DNA of 64,000 nucleotides from Atopobium minutum (GTDB lineage Bacteria; Actinomycetota; Coriobacteriia; Coriobacteriales; Atopobiaceae): positions 124,001 through 188,000 of the forward strand of contig FNSH01000001.1 of the NCBI GenBank assembly GCA_900105895.1, written 5' to 3'. Each line of letters begins with the position of its first letter. Position 1 is the stretch's first letter. The translations under genes were made by a program, and so were the position numbers. Shown one piece after another: positions 17,175 through 26,261 of the stretch. Under the pieces are notes generated by a model. It did not search any database. It was given only the letters and a program-made list of their open reading frames with translations, and was not told the DNA's origin.

Positions 17175-17201
17175 GCATATTTTTTAGAACAGAGGTAGTA
17201 T
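17173..17201 (+). promoter_or_regulatory. lexA promoter
   Basis: TTGCAT (17173-17178), 17 bases, TAGTAT (17196-17201), about 27 bases before ATG 17228. LexA box 3 abuts the -35. Confidence 0.8.
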
Positions 17202-17227
17202 CTTTTTATACCTACAAGGAGGATGAA

Positions 17228-17893
17228 ATGGCTACAGCAAAGCTCAGCGCGCGTCAACAGCAGATATATGACTATATTTGTGTCTATTCTCAAACGCATG
17301 GCTTTCCGCCTTCAGTTCGTGAAATTGGGCGTGCCGTTGGTCTCGCATCACCTTCCACTGTTCATATGCATTTGAAATACCTTGAAGATAACGGCTTTAT
17401 CCATCGAGACTCTAAGAAGCCGCGTGCAATCGGTGTTGTAACGGAGCAAGAAGATACACAGCCTACACCAGCAGCCCATTCAAAGCTGGCCACGGTATCG
17501 CTTGATGTTAATAACAATCTCATTTCTCTTCCTGTTGTAGGAAGAGTTGCTGCTGGGCAGCCAATTTTAGCCGAGCAAAATGTAGAAGAAAACCTCTCTT
17601 TACCTACAAGCATTGTTGGTGATTACAGCTCATTTATTTTGCGTGTTCACGGTGATTCAATGATTAATGCCGGTATCTTTGACGGAGACTTTATTGTAGT
17701 AAAAGAGCAGGCAGATGCCCATAACGGAGAGATTGTTGTTGCGCTTATTGATGATTCTGCAACGGTAAAAACCTTTTATCGTGAGAAGTACCGCGTTCGT
17801 CTACAACCAGAAAATGACACCATGGATCCCATTTATGTCAAAAATCCTAAGATTTTAGGCAGGGTAACCGCACTTATTCGTTCTATCTCCTAA
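17228..17893 (+). CDS. lexA: SOS repressor LexA
   Basis: 221 residues. The N-terminal winged helix (~1-65; recognition segment SPSTVHMHLKYLE) binds the operators. A linker leads to the self-cleavage domain with scissile Ala109-Gly110, catalytic Ser144 (HGDSM) and Lys181. RecA filaments trigger the cleavage. AAGGAGG precedes ATG 17228. Three operators lie in the shared intergenic region with the LysM gene and a fourth upstream of recA at 27377. The stop overlaps the next start by one base (TAATG). Confidence 0.97.
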   Translation: MATAKLSARQQQIYDYICVYSQTHGFPPSVREIGRAVGLASPSTVHMHLKYLEDNGFIHRDSKKPRAIGVVTEQEDTQPTPAAHSKLATVSLDVNNNLISLPVVGRVAAGQPILAEQNVEENLSLPTSIVGDYSSFILRVHGDSMINAGIFDGDFIVVKEQADAHNGEIVVALIDDSATVKTFYREKYRVRLQPENDTMDPIYVKNPKILGRVTALIRSIS

Positions 17894-18636
17894 TGAAAAA
17901 GGTCCAGACTCAAAGAGTTCATGGCTTTGATGTTCTCAGGGGCATTGCTGTTGTATCTATGGTGTTCTTTCACCTTTGCTACGACCTAACAAGCTTCTCT
18001 CCTCTTGCACTGCCTTGGTTTGATGGATTACTTGAAGACCTCTGGCGTAATAGCATTTCATGGACTTTTTTAGGCATTGCAGGCTGCATGGCATGCTATT
18101 CAAAAAACAATATCAAACGTTCTTGCAAACTTTTACTGCTCGCATTCATTATTTATTTTGTCACCAGTATTGTTGCTGTAGATACGCCCATTAACTTTGG
18201 AATTATATACTGCCTTGGCGTATCTACACTTTTAGCTGGGATTATTCAACATTGCAAGATTAAAATCAACGGATATAAGCTAGGCGCGCTGCGCATTGTA
18301 GTATTTTTCTGTCTACTTCCTCTTTCAAGTGGTTATATAGACATACTTGGCATGAGACTTATGCTTCCTTCTCAGCTGTACTCCACTCCATACTTTAGCT
18401 GGCTTGGACTACCAGGACCTGGATTTGCCTCGGGCGATTATTACCCTTTACTCCCTTATGGCCTTATCTATTTTGCAGCATGGTCTTTTTGCACTGCTTG
18501 GCAAAAAACTGGAATCCCAAGCTGGTTTATCAATATGCAATGCAAGCCACTAGAGCTTGTCGGCCGGCATGCTTTGCTGATATACGTCTTACATCAGCCG
18601 CTGCTCTTAGGATTAGTACAACTCCTGTTCTTATGA
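17893..18636 (+). CDS. HGSNAT-like membrane protein (DUF1624 type)
   Basis: 247 residues with about seven hydrophobic segments. The opening RVHGFDVLRGIAVVSMVFFHLCYDL and the later NFGIIYCLGVSTLLAG fit the DUF1624 / heparan-alpha-glucosaminide N-acetyltransferase catalytic family of multi-pass proteins, which may move acyl groups across membranes; the closing GRHALLIYVLHQPLL is also typical. The bacterial role is unknown. It is joined to lexA by TAATG, so it may be expressed with the SOS regulator, possibly only as passenger. It ends in a 6-base overlap with convergent hflX. Confidence 0.75.
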   Translation: MKKVQTQRVHGFDVLRGIAVVSMVFFHLCYDLTSFSPLALPWFDGLLEDLWRNSISWTFLGIAGCMACYSKNNIKRSCKLLLLAFIIYFVTSIVAVDTPINFGIIYCLGVSTLLAGIIQHCKIKINGYKLGALRIVVFFCLLPLSSGYIDILGMRLMLPSQLYSTPYFSWLGLPGPGFASGDYYPLLPYGLIYFAAWSFCTAWQKTGIPSWFINMQCKPLELVGRHALLIYVLHQPLLLGLVQLLFL

Positions 18637-19938
18637 GTTTGCAACAATCTTGTACGGCGTAAGGGTCTGCTCCATACGTGTGGCAACGCTTACGGTGGCG
18701 AGAAGGCCTTGCTCGGTATACTCTTCTCGGATAACTTGCGCCTGCTCATGAATCATTTTGAGCAAGATGCCCTTATCGTAGGGAATCCTAACGGTAATAA
18801 CGCTATTTCCTGCAGATGCTTCTTTGGCAATGCGATACAAAAGACCATCCAGATTAGTCTTTTGAGCAGCAGAAACAAACTCTGCTTTGGGAAACGTAAA
18901 CCTCAGCGTACGCTTGAGCTCTGGTGAAATTAAATCGCATTTGTTCAGAGCCACAATATACGGAATATCCTGCGCATCAATTTGCTGCAGCACTTCGTCA
19001 ACAGCTTGTAGCTGTTTTATGAGATGGACATCGCTCGCGTCTGCCACTTTTACTATGAGATCTGCGGCCTTAACTTCTGCAAGCGTTGAATTGAAGGACT
19101 CAACTAAGGTAGTAGGCAATTTTTGGATAAAGCCTACCGTATCTGTCAGGGTAATCTTCCTACCTTCAGATAAGTCAAGAGAGCGCGTTGTTGGATCCAG
19201 CGTGGCAAACAATTCATCCTGCGCATAGACCTCTGCGCCGGTTAACGCATTAAGCAGTGTTGACTTACCTGCATTGGTATAACCCACTAATGCCACACGC
19301 CATACTCCAGACTCCCAGCGCGCTTTACTTTGTGTGGCACGACGCACATCTAAATGTGCAAGCGCTTCCTTGAGCATGCCAATACGTTTTCTCACCAAAC
19401 GACGATCTACCTCAAGCTGGCTTTCTCCCTGTCCAAAACGGCTGCCAATGCCTCCTCGGGTTTGTTCGCCTACCAAGTGACTCCACATACCACGCAGACG
19501 TGGATACAGATATTGCAGCTGAGCAAGCTGCACTTGAAGACGCCCTTCACGCGTTTTAGCATGAACACCAAAGATATCCAAGATAAGGGCTGTGCGGTCA
19601 ATGACCTTAGTGGGCTCTCCAATGATCTTCTCGAGATTTGACTGCTGAGAAGGGCTAAGCTCATCGTCAAAAATGACAACGTCTGCCTCAAGACGCTTAA
19701 CCATACTTACAAGTTCTTGTGCCTTGCCGGATCCAATAAAGGTCTTTGAAACAGGATGGTCAAGCCTTTGTGTAAGGCGCCCAACAACCTTTGCTCCATC
19801 GGTTTGAGCAAGGCGCTCCAGCTCAGACAAGGACTCATCAATGCTCCACTCCCCTTTTCCAAAATCTACGCCGACCAAAATCGCACGTTCTGCTACCGGC
19901 GCAGTTGAAAGCGGTTTAAAGCGCTGAGGTTTAGCCAT
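18631..19938 (-). CDS. hflX: GTPase HflX
   Basis: 435 residues. An N-terminal HflX domain with the glycine-rich linker RGGIGSRFGQGESQLE precedes a GTPase domain with G1 GYTNAGKST (~217-225), G3 DTVGF and G4 NKCD. HflX binds the 50S subunit and can split or rescue stalled ribosomes. It begins 4 bases after miaA ends, as in many bacteria (miaA-hflX order), so it is likely part of a miaB-miaA-hflX transcript. Confidence 0.95.
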   Translation of the reverse strand: MAKPQRFKPLSTAPVAERAILVGVDFGKGEWSIDESLSELERLAQTDGAKVVGRLTQRLDHPVSKTFIGSGKAQELVSMVKRLEADVVIFDDELSPSQQSNLEKIIGEPTKVIDRTALILDIFGVHAKTREGRLQVQLAQLQYLYPRLRGMWSHLVGEQTRGGIGSRFGQGESQLEVDRRLVRKRIGMLKEALAHLDVRRATQSKARWESGVWRVALVGYTNAGKSTLLNALTGAEVYAQDELFATLDPTTRSLDLSEGRKITLTDTVGFIQKLPTTLVESFNSTLAEVKAADLIVKVADASDVHLIKQLQAVDEVLQQIDAQDIPYIVALNKCDLISPELKRTLRFTFPKAEFVSAAQKTNLDGLLYRIAKEASAGNSVITVRIPYDKGILLKMIHEQAQVIREEYTEQGLLATVSVATRMEQTLTPYKIVANS

Positions 19939-19942
19939 AGTA

Positions 19943-20878
19943 CTACCGATCTTGCTTCCATTGTTCGATCGAGCTTGTAATGAACGTAACAGCTTCTTGC
20001 TGCGTCATGTCGTCCAAAGAAACCCAAATGGTTCTTTTGTCACGCTTAAGCCAAGAAAGCTGACGCTTTGCATAGTGCCTGGTATGAAGCTTGATCAAAG
20101 CGCGCGCCTCATCCGGTGAGATACGCCCTTCAAGTGCATCAATAATCTCTTTATACCCAATTGCCTTATGAGCCGTCTGAGCATTGCAAAGACCTTGCTT
20201 AAGAAGCGCGCGCACTTCATCCACAAGACCCTGCTCAAACATACAGTCAACGCGCGTATCAATTCGAGCATACAGTTCTTCTCGATTGTGCGTAAGACCA
20301 AAGATCAACACGGGATAGTGCGCCTTTCTTTGAAGAAGCCCACTATGGATTGAGGCATACGACAAGCCCTGATCATGCAGCTCTAACGCACGTATAACAC
20401 GACGCATGTTGTTGGGGTGTATTTCATGAGCGCTCTGGGAGTCTTTTTGACACAACAGTTCATATAGCGCCGCAGGGCCTTGCTCTTCTAAAAACCGTGT
20501 ATAGTGCTCACGAGAAGCGCTTTGTATGTCGCCAGCAGGAAACTCCATCTCATCGATGACAGCATCGAGATACAACCCCGTACCACCGCATAAAATGGGC
20601 TGACGACCCTCACGTAAAAGTGCATCAACACAGCGACGTGCCTGCTTTTGGAACAAGTCAACTGAATAGTTTTGATTAACGTCACACACATCCACCATTT
20701 GCAGTTCTACCCGGCGCTGCTCAGGCGGGGTTTTTGCGGTACCAATATCCATACCCCTATAGACTTGCATAGCATCTACAGAAATGACTGGAACGCAAAA
20801 ATGCTCCGCCAATACCTCAGCAAGAGCACTTTTCCCAGATGCCGTTGGCCCAACTATGCAGACAACGGGAGTTGTCAT
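19943..20878 (-). CDS. miaA: tRNA dimethylallyltransferase
   Basis: 311 residues. Adds a dimethylallyl group to A37 of tRNAs reading UNN codons, making the substrate of MiaB encoded just upstream. The P-loop GPTASGKS follows the first residues and DAMQVYRGMDIGTAKT is the family motif. I chose ATG 20878, which overlaps the miaB stop as ATGA; the open frame extends 36 bases further into miaB. Confidence 0.94.
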   Translation of the reverse strand: MTTPVVCIVGPTASGKSALAEVLAEHFCVPVISVDAMQVYRGMDIGTAKTPPEQRRVELQMVDVCDVNQNYSVDLFQKQARRCVDALLREGRQPILCGGTGLYLDAVIDEMEFPAGDIQSASREHYTRFLEEQGPAALYELLCQKDSQSAHEIHPNNMRRVIRALELHDQGLSYASIHSGLLQRKAHYPVLIFGLTHNREELYARIDTRVDCMFEQGLVDEVRALLKQGLCNAQTAHKAIGYKEIIDALEGRISPDEARALIKLHTRHYAKRQLSWLKRDKRTIWVSLDDMTQQEAVTFITSSIEQWKQDR

Positions 20879-22245
20879 CGCACGGCACCAATCAGAGGCC
20901 CGCGCAGATACCAAGTACGCGCCTCATCCACACGCACATCTACAATCTTGCCGATAAGATCCTGGGCTTGCATGGTATTGGGCACCGAGAAGTGTACGGT
21001 TTGATTTTTGCGGCTGTGGCCCACCATAACGTTCTCATCAGACTTAGAACGACCCTCCACAAGCACTTCAGAGACCGTATGAAGGTCAGCTTGGTTAGAC
21101 GCATATGAAAGCGTGCTCACCAACTGGGCAAGGCGCTCAAAACGTTCCTGAATTACCTCATGAGGAGTAGAATCAACGATTTTCTCGGCAGGAGTACCTG
21201 GACGCTTAGAATAAATGAAGGTAAACGCCGAAGAAAATCCAATCTCTTTTACCAAAGAAAGTGTTTGCTCAAAGTCCTCTTCGGTCTCGCCGGGAAAACC
21301 AACGATAATGTCTGTGGAAAGCGCAATATCGGGCATGGTGGCACGAAGGTTGTCCACTAAGTGCAAAAAGTCTTCACGAGTATAATGGCGATTCATCTTA
21401 CGCAGTACCTTGGTAGAGCCACTTTGTACCGCCAGATGAAGATGCGGCATAACCGCTGGAGTTTCTGCCATAGCAGCAATGGTATCGCTGGACAAATCCT
21501 TGGGGTGCGAGGAGGTAAAGCGCAGGCGCTCAATGCCTGTATTGCCCACACGGCGCAGCAGCTCCGCAAAGCGAGGCTTGCCATAACGATTGCGCCCATA
21601 TGAGTTGACGTTTTGACCAAGCAGGGTAATCTCGCGAACGCCATCGTGCACGAGGTGCTCTGCTTCTATAACAATGTCCTCCATGTCACGACTGTTTTCT
21701 CGGCCACGTACGTACGGGACAATACAATAACTGCAGAAATTATTACAGCCCGTCATAATGGGCAGCCAGGCGTGGAATGACTGCGCGCGATTACTGGGAA
21801 GCTCTGTCGAGAAATTCTTGTAGGACTCTTCTGTATCGGCATAGATCGTGCTGTTGCTTTGGGAGTTGAACGCCTCAACAAGCAAGTGAGGTAAATTCTG
21901 AATGGCCTGGGTGCCAAAAACGACGTCTACATTGGGAATGTTGTTGCGCAGATTCTCACCGTCACGCTGGGCAATGCATCCACCAACCGCAACAACGCGC
22001 TTGCCAGCCGCAGGAACCGGGGCACTTACCAAGGAAGAAACCTGACCATACAGGCGCGTATCGGCCTTCTCACGCACACAACAGGTCATAAAGACGTTTG
22101 TATCGGCTTCCTCCATTGAAGGTGCTTCATTCATGCCAATAGAATCCAAAAGACCAGAGACGCGCTCTGAGTCATGCAGGTTCATCTGGCAGCCAAAGGT
22201 CTTAATAGAGTAGGTTTTGCCCACAAGAACAGGAAAATCAGCCAT
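20875..22245 (-). CDS. miaB: tRNA-2-methylthio-N6-dimethylallyladenosine synthase
   Basis: 456 residues. The N-terminal methylthiotransferase domain carries Cys19, Cys55 and Cys90 for the auxiliary cluster; the radical-SAM motif is Cys167-x3-Cys171-x2-Cys174, followed by a TRAM domain at the C-terminus. It methylthiolates i6A37 made by MiaA. One of three members of this family in the window (with rimO and mtaB). GGAGAG precedes ATG 22245. Confidence 0.95.
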   Translation of the reverse strand: MADFPVLVGKTYSIKTFGCQMNLHDSERVSGLLDSIGMNEAPSMEEADTNVFMTCCVREKADTRLYGQVSSLVSAPVPAAGKRVVAVGGCIAQRDGENLRNNIPNVDVVFGTQAIQNLPHLLVEAFNSQSNSTIYADTEESYKNFSTELPSNRAQSFHAWLPIMTGCNNFCSYCIVPYVRGRENSRDMEDIVIEAEHLVHDGVREITLLGQNVNSYGRNRYGKPRFAELLRRVGNTGIERLRFTSSHPKDLSSDTIAAMAETPAVMPHLHLAVQSGSTKVLRKMNRHYTREDFLHLVDNLRATMPDIALSTDIIVGFPGETEEDFEQTLSLVKEIGFSSAFTFIYSKRPGTPAEKIVDSTPHEVIQERFERLAQLVSTLSYASNQADLHTVSEVLVEGRSKSDENVMVGHSRKNQTVHFSVPNTMQAQDLIGKIVDVRVDEARTWYLRGPLIGAVR

Positions 22246-22266
22246 TAAAAATTTCTCTCCAAAAAA

Positions 22267-22563
22267 TTACTCAGCAGAAGTTTCTGTTGAAGGTGCAGCA
22301 AGACGATGCACATATACAGCAATCCTGATAGCGGTACGATTTTCTCCACCAATAGAAATATCAGAAAACGTAGGCGCACAGGAAATGTCAATGCCCGTGG
22401 GGATGAGAAAACCGCGCGCAATCGCCAAAGCCTTAATTGCCTGGTTAACAGCACCCGCTCCAACACACTGCATGTTTACCGGAGTTCCGTCTTTAACCAT
22501 ACCAGCAATGGCGCCCGCGACAGAGGCTGGCGAGGATTTACTTGATACTTTTAGAAACTCCAT
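22267..22563 (-). CDS. spoVS: SpoVS-family protein
   Basis: 98 residues; the opening MEFLKVSSKSSPASVAGAIA and the segment GAVNQAIKALAIARGFL are diagnostic of the SpoVS/Alba-like fold. In Bacillus spoVS lies downstream of rny and affects sporulation, but this lineage is not known to sporulate, so a vegetative nucleic-acid-binding role is likely. The rny-to-spoVS neighbourhood is kept here, with a GHKL ATPase gene in the place where ymdB often sits. Confidence 0.92.
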   Translation of the reverse strand: MEFLKVSSKSSPASVAGAIAGMVKDGTPVNMQCVGAGAVNQAIKALAIARGFLIPTGIDISCAPTFSDISIGGENRTAIRIAVYVHRLAAPSTETSAE

Positions 22564-22671
22564 TGCTATGACTCCTGCAAATTGTTGTATGTAAGCGTAT
22601 GTGTACTGCGTTTATGCGGGTTCATTGTACGATACCGCTTGGACAAAATACATGAAAGATTAAAAATGTTA

Positions 22672-23763
22672 CTAATCGCCTTTATCTATTTCAAAACTGA
22701 CTGAAATCCTATTTTTTGAGACCCTGATCTTTGGTTGACCGGCCAGCGAAACATAGTATCGATTTGCGATCAGCTCAAAATCGCGCTCAAGCAGGCGAGA
22801 AAAATCATCGAGATCATCTTTTGAGAGCTTAAGACCTCGGCAATCTTTAAGCAGATCTACTTCATGATTTGCTGTTGCATCTGATGCGTGTGTGAGCTGT
22901 GCAACAACGCTGCGCTGTGGCCTGATCTGGTCTGCAAGAATACGATGGGCAGTACGCTCTGAGATATCCAAACCAAGGCTTTGAGCAACCTTTTGCAGGT
23001 CAAGTGCATCAGCTGCAGCATACAGCCTGTGTAGCACGGGCAATGCATCAAGACGGTCAATAAACAGCAGCTTTGCATCATCAATTTCAGGACGAACCCG
23101 CGCACGGATAGTTGCAACTATCTCTGCAGGAGAACCGAGGTACACGAAAACCCCAGGGCGCTCCTCTAGTGCAAACTCGCAACACGTTCGCACAATATTG
23201 TGCGGGCCACGAATAACGCTTTGATTGCCGCCGTCATCCACACCAATTTGTGGCCAGGTTGATTGGTCTGCACGCTCTGAAAGCTGAGAGATATTGGTCA
23301 CAATTTGAATGGAGCAACCTTTGCCTACGTCAGAAGACATAACACAGGCTTTACTGCTGTTCTCTTTAATAGAATAAAGCGCCATGCCACGTCCATGCAC
23401 GCCCCAACGGTCCATATGCATCGATTCCAGCTTGGAAGTAACGCGCGCATCAAAGACCTTTGCATGCATATAGTCAGGAATGCCCCGACCATCATCAAGA
23501 ACAACAATGGTGCGCACGTCCTTCTCGCGAGCAGTAGCTACGTAGATGTGACGAGCACCGGCATCACGCGAGTTGCGCAGCATCTCAACAATAACATCCT
23601 CTGAGCAGCGGATATCATGCTTAGCCTGGCGACGTTCCGCTTCTGCTACGCGTAGACGGACAAACCCCTCGCCCAAGTTTTCCTCAACGCGAAGGGTCTT
23701 ATCGCCCGAAAGTGTTTCTACAAAGTCGAGCAAATCGTTATGTTGCTGAGCAGATGTGCTCAT
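22672..23763 (-). CDS. Uncharacterised GHKL-fold ATPase
   Basis: 363 residues. A clear GHKL (Bergerat) ATP site fills the N-terminal half: N box Glu60-x3-Asn64-x2-Asp67 (EMLRNSRDA), G1 DDGRGIP (90-96), G2 GVHGRGMAL (121-129). There is no histidine phosphoacceptor domain, so it is not an ordinary sensor kinase; MutL, Hsp90 and MORC-like ATPases share this design. The second half (~190-363) is helical and unfamiliar. It starts 4 bases before rny and is followed by spoVS; a role in RNA or DNA metabolism is inferred from context only. No known functional name can be given. Confidence 0.75.
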   Translation of the reverse strand: MSTSAQQHNDLLDFVETLSGDKTLRVEENLGEGFVRLRVAEAERRQAKHDIRCSEDVIVEMLRNSRDAGARHIYVATAREKDVRTIVVLDDGRGIPDYMHAKVFDARVTSKLESMHMDRWGVHGRGMALYSIKENSSKACVMSSDVGKGCSIQIVTNISQLSERADQSTWPQIGVDDGGNQSVIRGPHNIVRTCCEFALEERPGVFVYLGSPAEIVATIRARVRPEIDDAKLLFIDRLDALPVLHRLYAAADALDLQKVAQSLGLDISERTAHRILADQIRPQRSVVAQLTHASDATANHEVDLLKDCRGLKLSKDDLDDFSRLLERDFELIANRYYVSLAGQPKIRVSKNRISVSFEIDKGD

Positions 23764-23766
23764 ATC

Positions 23767-25326
23767 CTACTTAGCAATGTCCACGGCGCGAGACTCACGA
23801 ATGACAACCACACGAACCTGGCCAGGATATTCCATCTCATCCTCAATTTGCTGAGCGATATCATGAGCCAAAATGGTGGCTTCAGAGTCAGAAATCTTCT
23901 GAGGCTCTACCATGACATGTAGCTCACGACCGGCCTGCATAGCATAGGTGCGCTCAACGCCTTCATGTGCGTTGGAGATAGTCTCAAGCTTCTCTAGACG
24001 CTTAATGTAGTTCTCTGCAGATTCACGACGAGCACCCGGACGCGCCGCAGAGATGGCGTCCGCAGCTTGGACGAGAAGGTCCATGATGGTATTAGGCTCA
24101 ATGTCAGCATGATGTGCCTCAATAGCATGCACAATATCGGCACGCTCGCCATACCGACGAGCAAAATCTGCGCCGATAACAGCGTGAGGACCCTCAACCT
24201 CATGATCGATAGCTTTACCAATATCGTGCAACAGACCAGCACGCTTCACCGGAATGGGATCAATCCCAAGCTCAGAAGCCATAATGGCGCAGAGCTCTGC
24301 AACCTGTATGGAGTGCTGCAGCACGTTTTGACCAAAAGACGTACGGTAGCGAAGCTTACCAAGGATTTTGATGATTTCTGGATGCAAATCATGCATACCA
24401 CAATCAAATGCAGCCTGCTCGCCCGCCTCCTGAACGCGCTGATTTACCAGTTCTTCTGCCTTCTTGTACATCTCTTCAATACGTGCAGGATGAATACGGC
24501 CATCCGCAATGAGGTTTTCTAGCGCAACACGAGCGGTCTCACGACGGACAGGATCAAAACTGGAAAGCACAACGGTTTCTGGGGTGTCATCAATAACCAG
24601 AGAAACGCCGGAGATTTGCTCAAAGGTACGAATATTACGACCTTCTCGACCGATAATGCGACCCTTAAGATCATCGGATGGGATGTGCACTGAAGTAACC
24701 GTGATCTCACCGGCCTGATCAGAGGCGCAGCGCTGGATGGCAATGGAAACAATCTTGCGGGCGGTTTTTTCTGCCTCTGCACGTACGCGCGTCTCAGACT
24801 CACGCAAAATCTGTGCTTCTTCTTTGATGGTGTCCTTACGAACCCTATCAAGCAATTCTTTGTGAGCATCATCCGTAGTTAATGCAGAAATACGCTCAAG
24901 TTCTATGGTTTGCTGAGAAATAATACCATCTAAATCATTACGCCTACGATCAAGCTGACCTTGCAGGCTAGAGAGATGATGCTCGCGCTTATCCAGTGCG
25001 TCATTGCGGCGATCAAGAGATTCTTCGCGCTGCATAATACGATTTTCCATGCTGCGAAGTTCACTCTTGCGCTGACGCTCTTCATTTTCTGAAGCCTGCT
25101 TCATTTGCAGAATTTCTTCCTTAGCTTCAAGCACAGCTTCCTTACGCGAAGTTTCTGCCTGACGCTGAGCATCTACATGGATTTGCTTTGCCTTATCTTC
25201 TGCTTCTTTAATTTTTGCTTGGGCTTCTTGCACACGCTTGGTATGAGCGCTATTTGCAATGAAATAGGCACCAGCAGCACCTACAATGAGGCACACAATG
25301 CCAATCAAAATCGAAATCGGTTCCAT
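23767..25326 (-). CDS. rny: Ribonuclease Y
   Basis: 519 residues. An N-terminal membrane helix (~5-25) anchors it, followed by a long coiled coil (~30-200), a KH domain (~210-280) and an HD domain with LLHDIGKAID near 362-371. RNase Y starts mRNA decay by internal cuts. AGGAGAG precedes ATG 25326. With rnj and pnp also in the window, most of the Gram-positive decay machinery is here. A promoter is seen at 25492-25520. Confidence 0.96.
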   Translation of the reverse strand: MEPISILIGIVCLIVGAAGAYFIANSAHTKRVQEAQAKIKEAEDKAKQIHVDAQRQAETSRKEAVLEAKEEILQMKQASENEERQRKSELRSMENRIMQREESLDRRNDALDKREHHLSSLQGQLDRRRNDLDGIISQQTIELERISALTTDDAHKELLDRVRKDTIKEEAQILRESETRVRAEAEKTARKIVSIAIQRCASDQAGEITVTSVHIPSDDLKGRIIGREGRNIRTFEQISGVSLVIDDTPETVVLSSFDPVRRETARVALENLIADGRIHPARIEEMYKKAEELVNQRVQEAGEQAAFDCGMHDLHPEIIKILGKLRYRTSFGQNVLQHSIQVAELCAIMASELGIDPIPVKRAGLLHDIGKAIDHEVEGPHAVIGADFARRYGERADIVHAIEAHHADIEPNTIMDLLVQAADAISAARPGARRESAENYIKRLEKLETISNAHEGVERTYAMQAGRELHVMVEPQKISDSEATILAHDIAQQIEDEMEYPGQVRVVVIRESRAVDIAK

Positions 25327-25491
25327 AAAACTGCTCTCCTAAGAAGTATATGAATTAGTTCAGGAATCAATCTTTACGGATTGAACCCGTCAAAAGAGCA
25401 CCTAGGACCGCTATATAGTTGGCAAAACTCATCAAAACATATATAAAACGTCAACCTATGGCAGACGCAAGTAAACTCAAGTGACCTTCTA

Positions 25492-25520
25492 ATCGTAGGT
25501 AGATAAGCTGAACTTGTCAA
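25492..25520 (-). promoter_or_regulatory. Candidate rny promoter
   Basis: On the minus strand TTGACA (25515-25520), 17 bases, TACGAT (25492-25497). It would give a leader of about 160 bases, which contains a CTATATAG element (25411-25420) also found upstream of nrdR. Confidence 0.6.
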
Positions 25521-25590
25521 ATCTTTCTATTTAACCTACCTGCGTAAATGCAGTAATTCATGAACTTTATTAAAAAAATATGGGAAAACC

Positions 25591-26256
25591 CTATTCTTGC
25601 AGATAACGTTTTACCGCATGAGAAGCCACCTCATAAGAAAATCCCCGTGAGACGAGTTTTCTCATAAGTTTTTGATAGGCATTTTTCTCTGGAATAGCCT
25701 TGGTGCAAATAAAGGCATAAGCCCGATCAGACTCACTCTGTTCTTCATAAAAATCATCTGGCCAACCAGAAATTTCTGCTATATCAATACCCTTAGCTAA
25801 AAGCTCTCGCTCTATGCGTAGCTTACCCCAGCCCATAGATACTTTTGAACGAATAAAGACCTCTGCAAAGCGTTGATCATTAATAAAATTAAGCTTAATA
25901 GCACGTGCAAGAGCATACTCGATACTTTTTTGAGAATAGCCGTCCAAACGAAGCTTGTCAGAAGCTTCTTTGCTGGAATAGTCCCTTCTATCCACGAGCT
26001 TAGTAAGACGCAAAAAAGCGCAGTGCTCTGAGAGACGGCCTAGCTCATAGAGCACTTCGGCACGTGATTGAGGAACAATTTCATGCTTTTTGTGAGCACT
26101 AAGCAATTTCCGAGCAACCACAATGGGAATATAAAATGTTTCTTCTCCCATTATTTCCGAAGTGATACGCAGTTGTGCTTTAGGTTTGCGAGCGCCCAAA
26201 ACAGAAGCAGTCCTATCAGGAAGCTCGCAATCCCATGAAAATGTCTCGGCAGGCAC
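25591..26256 (-). CDS. recX: RecX regulatory protein
   Basis: 221 residues. The C-terminal two-thirds shows the three-helix RecX repeats (SSKEASDKLRLDGYSQKSIEYALARA, FINDQRFAEVFIRSK, GWGKLRIERELLAKGI). The ~70-residue N-terminus is less conserved. RecX binds inside RecA filaments and limits their activity. It starts 5 bases after the recA stop and is almost certainly transcribed from the LexA-controlled recA promoter. Confidence 0.92.
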   Translation of the reverse strand: MPAETFSWDCELPDRTASVLGARKPKAQLRITSEIMGEETFYIPIVVARKLLSAHKKHEIVPQSRAEVLYELGRLSEHCAFLRLTKLVDRRDYSSKEASDKLRLDGYSQKSIEYALARAIKLNFINDQRFAEVFIRSKVSMGWGKLRIERELLAKGIDIAEISGWPDDFYEEQSESDRAYAFICTKAIPEKNAYQKLMRKLVSRGFSYEVASHAVKRYLQE

Positions 26257-26261
26257 GATAG

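Noticed and set aside
25556..25590. Intrinsic terminator after recX
   Set aside because: A T run exists on the minus strand, but the preceding GGGTTTTCCC makes only a 3-bp stem.
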